Source of the DNA: Fermentibacter sp964564435
Lineage (GTDB): Bacteria; Fermentibacterota; Fermentibacteria; Fermentibacterales; Fermentibacteraceae
Direction: 5' to 3'
Assembly (NCBI GenBank): GCA_964564435.1
Contig: CAZMAT010000035.1
Location: 1 to 5,617 of the forward strand
DNA length: 5,617 bases
The position numbers and the translations under genes were made by a program. The notes beneath the pieces are model-generated. The model searched no databases. It worked only from the letters and a program-made list of their open reading frames with translations, and was not told the DNA's origin. Positions 1 through 5,617 of the stretch are shown piece by piece. The stretch's first letter is position 1. Each line of letters begins with the position of its first letter.

Positions 1-2
1 AC

Positions 3-995
3 CCAGAAGACTATATCCAGTACGAACAGCCATCTAGAGGTCGTAGCAGCGGTTCGAATGGTCCGCTCATTATCACAGAGGTCCCTTCGACCGAAGGTGA
101 CGGAGTGGACATGGTGATCATCTGTCCGGCCGATCTCTCGATTGCCTGGCAGGCTCTCGCAGACACCCGGACGAAACAGGGCATCATCACGATCGTGAAG
201 ACCGTGGAATGGATCGAGCAGAACTACAGTGGCTGCGACATCCAGGAACGCATCCGCAACTTCCTCGCCGATGCGAATTCCAACTGGGGCATTACCATGG
301 TGCTCCTGGGCGGAGATGACGAGACAGTTCCTGCACGGAGATGCAATGAACTCTCTCAGTCATCTGAAAACGGATACCCCGCTGATGACTATTATGGCGA
401 CCTCACCGGGAATTGGTGTTGGTCAATGAGCGGCGAATGGTATAGACCAGGTTCTTATGATCTTGAGCTCTTTGTCGGCCGTGTTCCAGCGGACACGCCT
501 GATGAGGTTGCAGTCTTCACGGCAAAGGAACAGGCATATGAGAATCCCTTGAGCTTTCCATCTGGATTCGCCCGGAAGATCCTGCTGATTGGAGACTCTT
601 CCTCATCTTTGACCGATGGGACCGGAGCCTGTCGCCTCGAAGCACTTAATCAGACGCTTATTACCGCCGGGATTGCCGGACCTCTCGGTGAGTATCTGGA
701 TACTGCAACTGAACTCTACTTCCCGGCGAGCGGCTCGAATTCAATCGGTGACTGGAGCGGGGATCTGCTCTCCCGCGCAAGTGCTATCGCGGATCTCAAC
801 GCCGGGTACAACATCGTCCTGCATCTAGCACACAGCGGAATCCATCAGATAGGCGCTGGAGCACCCAGCTCACGCCCCGTCCGTGAATATGTGTACCAGG
901 GTGATATGTTGGGTTTAACAAATACAGGGCAGCCTTCTATCCTATACACTTGCGGATGCTGGCCGGGGGGCATTTTGAAGGGGCTGACTGCATAA
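3..995 (+). CDS. Segment A: C25 peptidase catalytic domain (N-terminal part)
   Basis: Coding sequence in this frame is meaningful to about 970; the codons from 971 to the TAA at 993-995 are out-of-frame tail. Residues are counted from the codon at position 3. Residues 1-34 (PEDYIQYEQP...) are the end of an upstream linker or propeptide. C25 hallmarks follow: a MVIICPADL strand from the Met at 105, then NWGITMVLLGGDDETVPAR, then PADDYYGDLTG, then ELFVGRVPADT. The catalytic His is probably in LHLAHSG (codon 831-833, residue 277). The nucleophile is probably the second Cys in YTCGCWPGG (codon 957-959, residue 319), by analogy with the GCY/ACVNG motif of C25 enzymes. The Met at 105 is internal to the gene, since the frame continues upstream and no Shine-Dalgarno-like sequence precedes it. 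The fold and family are confident; substrate specificity cannot be judged. Confidence 0.88.
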   Translation, partial: PEDYIQYEQPSRGRSSGSNGPLIITEVPSTEGDGVDMVIICPADLSIAWQALADTRTKQGIITIVKTVEWIEQNYSGCDIQERIRNFLADANSNWGITMVLLGGDDETVPARRCNELSQSSENGYPADDYYGDLTGNWCWSMSGEWYRPGSYDLELFVGRVPADTPDEVAVFTAKEQAYENPLSFPSGFARKILLIGDSSSSLTDGTGACRLEALNQTLITAGIAGPLGEYLDTATELYFPASGSNSIGDWSGDLLSRASAIADLNAGYNIVLHLAHSGIHQIGAGAPSSRPVREYVYQGDMLGLTNTGQPSILYTCGCWPGGILKGLTA

Positions 996-2941
996 GTGAG
1001 AGAGGTTTGTTCTCTTCAGGAACTGGCGGTCTCGTTGCAGTTATCTCGTATGCACGCTCAGGCTTGTGGGGAGACTTTCCACTGCCAGTTGCGTTTACCG
1101 ACGCCTTGTATGGCTATAGTTCTTTCTTCGATGAGATAGGGCCATACTCATTTCTCGGTGAAGCCTACGTCTATGCGAAGGCCTATTGTTCGATGTCTAA
1201 TGAACCGCATCAAAACCTCCTGGGCGACCCTTCGATGTTCGTATGGCGCGGTGATCCCGTGCGGCTTCAGGTGACAGCGTCTCCTGCGAGCCTCACTACC
1301 GGCATACAGAGCGTCAGTATCACCGTGAGAAGACCGGATGGCACAGCGGTCCCTCAAGCAGTTGTTTGCCTGTACAAGGCTGGCGAAGTCTTCGCGACCG
1401 GGATGACGAACGACCGCGGAGTAGCGACTTTCTCCAACCTGCCCGTCTCTACGCCAGGTTCCATCACGGTGACGGCGACGAAGAGGAAGACGGTCGCAGT
1501 CAATCCCGATGTCGTGAATTTCCTGCCCGGGACCTCGACGATTTCAGTGTCCCAGGGATCAGGCCCTCTTGTCTGCCTGCAGGGCATGACGATCAATGAC
1601 GACGAAACGGGCATGAGCCACGGGAATGGCGACAACCGGGCTGATCTGAACGAAACGATCGAACTCGACATCCAGGTGAAGAACACGGGTACGACAACAG
1701 CAACAAACGTCAGCGCGACTCTCTCTGTCGTTGGTGGCTCCGGCCTCATACTGGATCAGGAGGACATGACCGAGAGTCTTGGCAGCATAACAGCCGGGAG
1801 CACGGTGAATCGCACTGCGGCCTTCCGGCTCGAGCTGGATGACCATTTCGAGTCAGAAGAAGACCCCTCCGTAGTTCTTCAGATCACCTTCACCTACAAT
1901 ACCACCCAGACATTCGTTTCCCAGGCCGACTTCAGAGTATACGATGGCAGGCTCGTCATCAAGGTTGCCCCAACAACGCTGACTCCAGGCTCAGGCCAGA
2001 CATCAGTTGCTCTGAACAACATCTATGTGGTCAATCCCGGCCTCGGTGCACTGGAGGATGTCCAGATCCAGTTTACTAATCCTGTCCCTGCAGCAACGAT
2101 ATCTGGTGATCTGATCTCCTGGATCGGCGATATCCCGGGGAATACAGGCTTCACATCGACGGATGGCATCTCGGCAGTTCTGGCCCAGACAGGCTGGAGC
2201 GGAACCTTCGACCTGGTGCTGTCGGATCGATGGGGCACGATTTCCACAACGACCATAGATGCATCCGATCTGGCTACCCAGGCACCAGGTTCGGCTCCGG
2301 TTCTGATGGGTTCGGGCAACCACTCGATCAGTGTCGAATGGACCGCTGCGACTGGAAGCACTGGATACTACTTGTGGACAAGGCCAGAAGGCACCCTCAC
2401 GTGGACGCGGAGGAACATCCTGCCGATACCGGTTCTTCATGGAACTGCATCTGGCCTTGCTTCAGGAACGCCCTACGATATAGCTGTGACGTCAGTGAGC
2501 AGTGAGCTTCAGGAAAGCCCTCAAACCTCGGCCATGAGCACCATGTCAACCTGCCTGCCCTCGGTGTCCGGCTGGCCTGTACAACTCGATGGCAGCACGG
2601 GTTCAGGCCCTGCGGTTGCAGACATGGATCTCGACGGGGACTACGAGGTGGTGGCAGCAACATCGACGGGCAGCCTGTACATCATCGAGGATACCGGTGG
2701 AACACCCAGCCCGATCGGTACGCGGCAGCCCTACATCTTCACGGGAGTTGCAGTCGGAGATATCTATCCCAGTCTCGGCTCCTCCGGTGGGTACGGCAGA
2801 CCAGAGGTTGCCGCGAGCGGATGGGACATCACGAATTCCAGAGCTGTAGTGCTTGTTTACATTTGGTCCGGATCTGCCTGGACGCTGCATCAGACGATAG
2901 CGGCACTACTGGAGGATCGCAGCGCATCCATGAGAATCTGA
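968..2941 (+). CDS. Segment B: end of C25 domain, Ig-like/CARDB-like/FN3 modules, first propeller blades
   Basis: This segment follows the first frame break; the protein is meaningful from about 968 to about 2902 and runs into a TGA at 2939-2941. It opens with GHFEGADCISERG and GGLVAVISYARSGLWG, the stretch that normally follows the C25 nucleophile, and the catalytic domain closes with NLLGDPSMFVW (1214-1246). Next come an Ig-like module with a PDGTAVPQAVV core (about 1253-1525), a module opening NDDETGMSHGNGDNRADLNE and containing VKNTGTTTATNV (about 1568-1950, CARDB/DUF11-like), and a further beta-rich module (about 1950-2280). A fibronectin type III-like module follows (about 2285-2545; SISVEW, then LASGTPYDIAVTSV). 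An FG-GAP/VCBS blade has the metal-loop pattern DMDLDGDYE (2621-2647). A separate start at the TTG at 950 is rejected, because that frame overlaps the segment A catalytic motif and has no start signals of its own. Exact module borders are estimates. Confidence 0.85.
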   Translation, partial: GHFEGADCISERGLFSSGTGGLVAVISYARSGLWGDFPLPVAFTDALYGYSSFFDEIGPYSFLGEAYVYAKAYCSMSNEPHQNLLGDPSMFVWRGDPVRLQVTASPASLTTGIQSVSITVRRPDGTAVPQAVVCLYKAGEVFATGMTNDRGVATFSNLPVSTPGSITVTATKRKTVAVNPDVVNFLPGTSTISVSQGSGPLVCLQGMTINDDETGMSHGNGDNRADLNETIELDIQVKNTGTTTATNVSATLSVVGGSGLILDQEDMTESLGSITAGSTVNRTAAFRLELDDHFESEEDPSVVLQITFTYNTTQTFVSQADFRVYDGRLVIKVAPTTLTPGSGQTSVALNNIYVVNPGLGALEDVQIQFTNPVPAATISGDLISWIGDIPGNTGFTSTDGISAVLAQTGWSGTFDLVLSDRWGTISTTTIDASDLATQAPGSAPVLMGSGNHSISVEWTAATGSTGYYLWTRPEGTLTWTRRNILPIPVLHGTASGLASGTPYDIAVTSVSSELQESPQTSAMSTMSTCLPSVSGWPVQLDGSTGSGPAVADMDLDGDYEVVAATSTGSLYIIEDTGGTPSPIGTRQPYIFTGVAVGDIYPSLGSSGGYGRPEVAASGWDITNSRAVVLVYIWSGSAWTLHQTIAALLEDRSASMRI

Positions 2942-3982
2942 CTTCCCCGGTGCTATTCCAGGCGAACACCGCAGGTTCTTCTCTGGAGATCGCACTGAGA
3001 ACCTTCGCTTGGAGCTACAGCCCGGGAGTATCTATACGTCTGGAGGTGGGACAGCAGTTCCTGGGTGAACTATGGCTCCAGCGGGTATCCGCTCAACATT
3101 CCAAATGGAAGCTATGACTACAGTAATCCCTGCTACATCGGTGATCTGAACGGTAATGGAAGCGTCGAACTGGCGTTGGCGGCCGGAACAGAAAAGCTGT
3201 GGCTGGTAGAGATCGGTTCATCAAGTCCTACTTACTATGAGCAGAACCTTTCCTCGAGTATCGATCCCAGCAGCAGTTACTCATGGAATCTGGGAACATC
3301 CATGCTCACAGCCGTGGATCAGGGAGGAAACAGGTATCTAGTCGGAAGCGCGAGGCATCTCGTTGACCTTGTTCCACCCACTGGCAATTGGTTGATGTAC
3401 TGCTTCAGGCTCAACAGCAATCTCACAGGGTCAGTCGCCTGGACCCGAGGCGATGGAGGTGCACTGACTCCTGGCACTTCATACGATCATTGGGGTAACT
3501 TCGGCGGTCTTGCCGTCGGTGATCTATCGAGTAGCTCGGGGCTTGAGATTGTTCAGCAGTGGGACAGGTGTATCGAAACTACACCTGATATTGTCCAGAG
3601 TGTGCGCTCTTACTCGCTGAGTAATGGGTATGAGCTGTCATCGCTTGAAACTGTGAGGAATCCTCATCAGGAGGATCCTTGCTTCGGGCCCGTCGTCACG
3701 AGTGGTAGCGTCGGTGGATACAATGCTGCGTTCTTCGGCTACTCCAACCTCGGCCATGCCGTCAGGATGAAGGCTGGAAACCTCGAGTACATCGCGGGCT
3801 TCCCATACTGGACGGAGGACCTGGGGCTTTCTGCACCCGTGGTGGCCGACATGGATGGCGATGACCTGGCAGAAGTGCTGATGGTCGACGACTCCGGACT
3901 GATGCAGCTCTTCGACTGGAACGCTACAGCAGGTTCTGGCGGCTGGCCCACCTTCCAGCACGACAACTGGCGTACCGGCTTC
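2609..3982 (+). repeat. FG-GAP/VCBS propeller blades in the C25 protein
   Basis: Degenerate protein repeats start with GPAVADMDLDGDYEVV near 2606-2653 and recur as GDLNGNGSVELAL near 3140-3178, AVGDLSSSSGLEIV near 3511-3552 and PVVADMDGDDLAEVL near 3836-3880. Two blade ends are strikingly parallel: VYIWSGSAW just before 2884 and YVWRWDSSSW near 3035-3064. The loops are less regular than in the downstream gene, and the third lacks most acidic residues, so metal binding may be lost in some blades. Confidence 0.75.
2899..3009 (+). CDS. Segment C: short propeller stretch displaced into another frame
   Basis: Between the second and third frame breaks the plausible protein is in the frame of codons starting at 2902, reading GTTGGSQRIHENLTSPVLF and then SLEIALRTFA. 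It joins HQTIA on the left (frame of segment B) and GATAREYLYVWRWD on the right (frame of segment D). The flanking frame carries stops here (2939-2941 and 2996-2998) and gives arginine/cysteine-rich nonsense, whereas this frame gives the alternating hydrophobic pattern of beta-strands. It is not an independent gene, although its frame stays open from 2821 to 3117. The exact join positions are uncertain by several codons. Confidence 0.72.
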
Positions 3983-4744
3983 TATGGGACCTCAGTACCT
4001 GCCTGCGTCGGCAGCGCTCCCGATATCTCGATCTCCCTCGCGGAACTCGCCGACATCGATGAAACCGCAAGGGGTGAAACCACGGCGCTTGTCGAGAGGT
4101 ATCTGCGCGTCCTAGTCGAGATCAAAGGGATTCCTGAAGAGACAGCGGCTTCTCAGGCCGAACAGAGCGAACAGGCAGCAGTTCCTCGAAGCTCGATAGC
4201 ATCTGCTCCTGTCTTCTCTTCCGTTGAGGCTTCGGCGATATCTGAGGCTGCCCCGGTCCCCACGAGGACCGTCGAGGTCGCGGTGCTGACCTCTGATGGC
4301 TCGGTTCTGGGCAGGATCAGGATCAGGCTCGAGAACGGCGTGCACGAGGTGCGTATCCCGCTCAGCGCGGAAACAGCGGACGGCACACGGATCGCAGTTG
4401 CTGCTGATCCCTCGAACGAGGTCGCCGAGGCTGACGAGGGCAACAACGCCTTCGCTCTCGACAACGTTCCAGGTCGAGGAGGATCGATCGTCGAAGGCAT
4501 CACCTCCCGCGACGGCCGGGTGATCGTTGCTCTTGCGCCTCAATCCATCGGTTCTGCAGCTGAGGCATCAGTCCGTCTGTACTCCCTCGACGGCAGGCTG
4601 GTGGAGCAGGCTTCCGTCGAAGCCGGAACAGGCCTGCAGGTAGCTCTTCCTGCATCAGGTGACGCCCTGCCTGCCGGGTGCTATATGGTTGTGGTGGAGC
4701 AGGGTGACATGGAAGTTACTCAGAAGGTTGTCGTGCTGAGATGA
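2999..4744 (+). CDS. Segment D: FG-GAP/VCBS propeller, CARDB-like module and T9SS-like C-terminal tail
   Basis: The reading resumes in the frame of segment B, just after the TGA at 2996-2998, with EYLYVWRWDSSSWVNYG. The ATG at 3065 is internal. Propeller blades carry acidic loops: GDLNGNGSVE (3140-3169), GLAVGDLSSSSGLE, and ADMDGDDLAE (3845-3874). The propeller closes with GWPTFQHDNWRTG (3941-3982), a form of the WPxFxHDxxxTG motif frequent at the end of such propellers. Positions about 4020-4250 encode an Ala/Ser/Glu-rich, partly helical linker. Positions 4256-4471 resemble the second half of a CARDB module, ending NEVAEADEGNNAF. The last 75 or so residues form a sorting-type tail. The stop is TGA 4742-4744, overlapping the next gene's ATG. 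Propellers of this kind usually mediate binding, often with calcium; the ligand is unknown. Confidence 0.87.
   Translation, partial: EPSLGATAREYLYVWRWDSSSWVNYGSSGYPLNIPNGSYDYSNPCYIGDLNGNGSVELALAAGTEKLWLVEIGSSSPTYYEQNLSSSIDPSSSYSWNLGTSMLTAVDQGGNRYLVGSARHLVDLVPPTGNWLMYCFRLNSNLTGSVAWTRGDGGALTPGTSYDHWGNFGGLAVGDLSSSSGLEIVQQWDRCIETTPDIVQSVRSYSLSNGYELSSLETVRNPHQEDPCFGPVVTSGSVGGYNAAFFGYSNLGHAVRMKAGNLEYIAGFPYWTEDLGLSAPVVADMDGDDLAEVLMVDDSGLMQLFDWNATAGSGGWPTFQHDNWRTGFYGTSVPACVGSAPDISISLAELADIDETARGETTALVERYLRVLVEIKGIPEETAASQAEQSEQAAVPRSSIASAPVFSSVEASAISEAAPVPTRTVEVAVLTSDGSVLGRIRIRLENGVHEVRIPLSAETADGTRIAVAADPSNEVAEADEGNNAFALDNVPGRGGSIVEGITSRDGRVIVALAPQSIGSAAEASVRLYSLDGRLVEQASVEAGTGLQVALPASGDALPAGCYMVVVEQGDMEVTQKVVVLR
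4511..4741 (+). other. T9SS type-A-like C-terminal sorting domain of the C25 protein
   Basis: The last roughly 75 codons encode a small beta-sandwich pattern: VRLYSLDGRLVEQ (4571-4609), a short loop, then LPAGCYMVVVEQGD, and a terminal KVVVLR. Known T9SS type A tails (Por secretion tail family) show the same order: a strand with YDLxGR, a G-x-Y-x-V-x-V strand, and a final Lys plus hydrophobic residues ending in Lys or Arg. In Bacteroidota such tails direct cleavage and anchoring after outer-membrane translocation. The FlgD-type Ig fold is a look-alike, so the secretion route is an inference. No T9SS machinery gene lies in the window. Confidence 0.65.
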
Positions 4745-5617
4745 CGAAGAGGGGCGGCGCCCGTCGGCTGGTTCAGGCACTGCTGCTGCCGGGCGCCGCC
4801 CTTATCCTGGCAGGTGTGTCCGAAGCCGACTTCATCTTCCACGTCGCGAACTACACGTACCTGCATGAGGAGGTTTTACCTCCATGGAACCGGCTACAGT
4901 CGGGCGACTTCAACGGGGATGATCTGACGGATTTTGTCATGGGTTCCTTGATATCGGAAACGGACGGCTATCTAGAGGTTTTCCTCGGGAACGGCGACGG
5001 CACGTTCCAGGCGCTGGATCACATCGTCACGAAGGAAATCTGGGCCTGGGCGGTGGGTGACTTCGACAGCAACGGGTTGGACGATGTGTTTATCAAGGAT
5101 TCGGATGGTTTCACTCTGTCTGATACCGCCAGGTGCTACTTGAGTGTAGGGGACGGGCAGTTCGCCGATCCGATGGATGTACCTGGATTCCTCTGGATGC
5201 TCTGTGACCCTTGCCACACGGATGTCGATGACTACGACCTGGACGGAAATCTCGACATTGTGCTGGCTGGTCATTTCGATTCCGTAGAGGTGTACCTGGG
5301 GTCGGGGGATGGGACATTCACGAGATCGTGGGGCATCAGATCGACCTCCTCGCTCTTCTACTCAGTCGAATCCGGCGATGTCGACAACGATGGCATCCCG
5401 GATCTCATCACGATGGAAGAATGGGCCTTCTCTGTCTTCCCGGGTCTGGGCGACGGCACATTCGGGGCGGAGTCTTCGTCAGGAGGCTACAGCGGACCCA
5501 GCTCGTCCGGTGGAGATGCCTGCTGCGGCGATTTCGACGAGGACGGCTGGAATGACATCGCTGTGACCGCGGGTTCCGGCTTCGGCTCGAACACCATCTT
5601 CGTGTTCCTCAACGAGG
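4741..5617 (+). CDS. Secreted FG-GAP/VCBS repeat protein, 3'-partial
   Basis: The frame is open from the ATG at 4741 to the window end (292 complete codons) with no stop, so the gene is cut by the edge. The N-terminus MTKRGGARRLVQALLLPGAA has a basic n-region and a hydrophobic core to about residue 26, with a likely signal peptidase I site after VSEA (residue 29, codon 4825-4827), which supports this start. The mature part is a series of FG-GAP/VCBS repeats with acidic loops DFNGDDLTD, DFDSNGLDD, DYDLDGNLD, DVDNDGIPD and DFDEDGWND, alternating with LGxGDGTF turns. This predicts a beta-propeller exported across the inner membrane, probably metal-binding. No catalytic domain is visible in the part present. 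The ATG overlaps the previous stop (ATGA) and no good Shine-Dalgarno is correctly spaced; GAAGG at 4723-4727 is 13 bases away. Translational coupling with the peptidase gene is therefore likely. Confidence 0.88.
   Translation, partial: MTKRGGARRLVQALLLPGAALILAGVSEADFIFHVANYTYLHEEVLPPWNRLQSGDFNGDDLTDFVMGSLISETDGYLEVFLGNGDGTFQALDHIVTKEIWAWAVGDFDSNGLDDVFIKDSDGFTLSDTARCYLSVGDGQFADPMDVPGFLWMLCDPCHTDVDDYDLDGNLDIVLAGHFDSVEVYLGSGDGTFTRSWGIRSTSSLFYSVESGDVDNDGIPDLITMEEWAFSVFPGLGDGTFGAESSSGGYSGPSSSGGDACCGDFDEDGWNDIAVTAGSGFGSNTIFVFLNE
4752..4801 (+). promoter_or_regulatory. GC-rich 12-bp inverted repeat at the gene junction
   Basis: Positions 4752-4763 (GGGCGGCGCCCG) pair perfectly with 4790-4801 (CGGGCGCCGCCC), leaving a 26-base loop. 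The arms lie 8 bases after the stop of the peptidase gene and inside the signal-peptide codons of the next gene. Each arm also contains the palindrome GGCGCC. After the second arm comes TTATCC, not a T-run, so it does not match a standard intrinsic terminator. It could be an mRNA structure tuning the downstream gene, a degenerate terminator, or chance in GC-rich Gly/Ala/Arg codons. Confidence 0.45.
4906..5556 (+). repeat. Five FG-GAP/VCBS acidic-loop repeats
   Basis: Protein-level repeats with the pattern D-x-D/N-x-[D/N]-G-x-x-D, or close variants of it, begin at 4906, 5059, 5230, 5377 and 5530. The intervals are 153, 171, 147 and 153 bases, i.e. 51, 57, 49 and 51 residues, matching one propeller blade each. 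Between them lie L-G-x-G-D-G-T-F turns at 4984-5007 and 5296-5319 and weaker versions at 5140-5163 and 5446-5463. The DNA of the repeats differs, so these are old protein repeats and not recent DNA duplications. Confidence 0.87.

Larger units (their letters stand above)
3..4744 (+). pseudogene. Multidomain C25 (gingipain-like) secreted peptidase gene, 5'-partial, interrupted by three apparent frameshifts
   Basis: This entry joins the segments listed below into one gene. The frame is open from the window edge (position 3) with no stop before the first Met codon at 105, so the true start and any signal peptide lie upstream. Adding one G to the G6 run at 965-970, adding one base near 2900-2903 and dropping one T near 3009-3010 gives a continuous protein of about 1580 residues ending at the TGA at 4742-4744. 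Across each join the protein pattern continues: C25 motif to C25 motif, then propeller blade to propeller blade. C25 enzymes are cysteine endopeptidases, exported in Bacteroidota relatives by the type IX system. Either the breaks are indel errors in the sequence, or the gene is a recent pseudogene that would yield a truncated catalytic domain. I favour errors, because the compensating pair at 2899-3010 keeps propeller-like sequence on both sides and codon quality does not decay. Confidence 0.85.

Noticed and set aside
105..107. Met codon at 105 as the start of the peptidase gene
   Set aside because: The same frame is open back to the window edge, C25 proteins carry a signal and pro-region upstream, and no ribosome site precedes 105.
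950..970. A separate gene starting at the TTG at 950
   Set aside because: Its first residues overlap the catalytic motif of the previous frame, and the remainder continues the C25 domain, so it is a frameshifted continuation.
965..1016. Programmed -1 ribosomal frameshift at G GGG GGC
   Set aside because: The heptamer fits formally, but the downstream stem is weak and distant, and two further indels in the same gene point to a common, non-programmed cause. Kept only as an alternative.
1354..1846. Minus-strand open frames opposite the Ig-like and CARDB-like modules
   Set aside because: They shadow a region with clear plus-strand beta-module motifs, and no independent support was found.
2003..2440. 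Minus-strand open frame of 145 codons
   Set aside because: It lies opposite the well-supported Ig/FN3 region, is rich in Arg, Cys and Pro as shadow frames are, and shows no domain pattern.
3065..3067. A separate gene starting at the ATG at 3065
   Set aside because: Propeller-like protein in the same frame already begins just after 2998 (YLYVWRWD), and there is no promoter or ribosome site.
4315..4330. Short tandem AGGATC repeats
   Set aside because: Two and a half units within Arg/Ile codons of a coding region; too short to call a functional repeat.
4112..4543. Minus-strand open frames opposite the linker and C-terminal modules
   Set aside because: Arg/Ser/Asp-rich shadow composition, no ribosome site, and complete overlap with the better-supported plus-strand gene.

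Overview
The window holds one strand of tightly packed, plus-strand coding sequence and no clear non-coding gap. It appears to be bacterial and moderately GC-rich by eye. The protein style is gingipain-type (MEROPS C25) peptidase, Ig-like modules, FG-GAP/VCBS propellers and a C-terminal tail resembling a type IX secretion (T9SS) sorting domain. That points to the Fibrobacterota/Chlorobiota/Bacteroidota (FCB) group or one of its uncultured candidate phyla. The taxon is inferred from domain style only.

Positions 3-4744 are best read as one large gene, truncated at its 5' end by the window edge. It encodes at least about 1580 residues of a secreted multidomain C25 cysteine peptidase. From N to C the order is: end of the upstream region; C25 catalytic domain with a His-Cys pair (His codon 831-833, Cys codon 957-959); Ig-like modules; a CARDB/DUF11-like module; a fibronectin type III-like module; a long FG-GAP/VCBS propeller; an Ala/Ser/Glu-rich linker; a second CARDB-like piece; and a T9SS-type-A-like tail ending in KVVVLR. 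As given, the reading frame is broken three times: in a G6 run at 965-970, near 2899-2903, and near 3009-3011. The last two compensate each other. Protein homology runs smoothly across every break, so sequencing or assembly indels, or very recent pseudogenisation, explain the breaks better than separate genes.

Positions 4741-5617 are the start of a second gene, cut by the right edge. Its ATG overlaps the stop of the peptidase gene (ATGA). It encodes a signal peptide followed by at least five FG-GAP/VCBS repeats spaced about 49-57 residues apart. A 12-bp GC-rich inverted repeat lies inside the signal-peptide codons, just after the peptidase stop.

The likely picture is an operon for cell-surface or secreted proteins: a protease anchored or exported through a T9SS-like route, and a co-translated propeller protein that may bind a partner or polymer. 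I saw no RNA genes, CRISPR array, insertion sequence or obvious promoter. I did not find convincing evidence of an entirely new type of system. The most worthwhile items are the frame breaks, the domain architecture and the hairpin over the gene junction.
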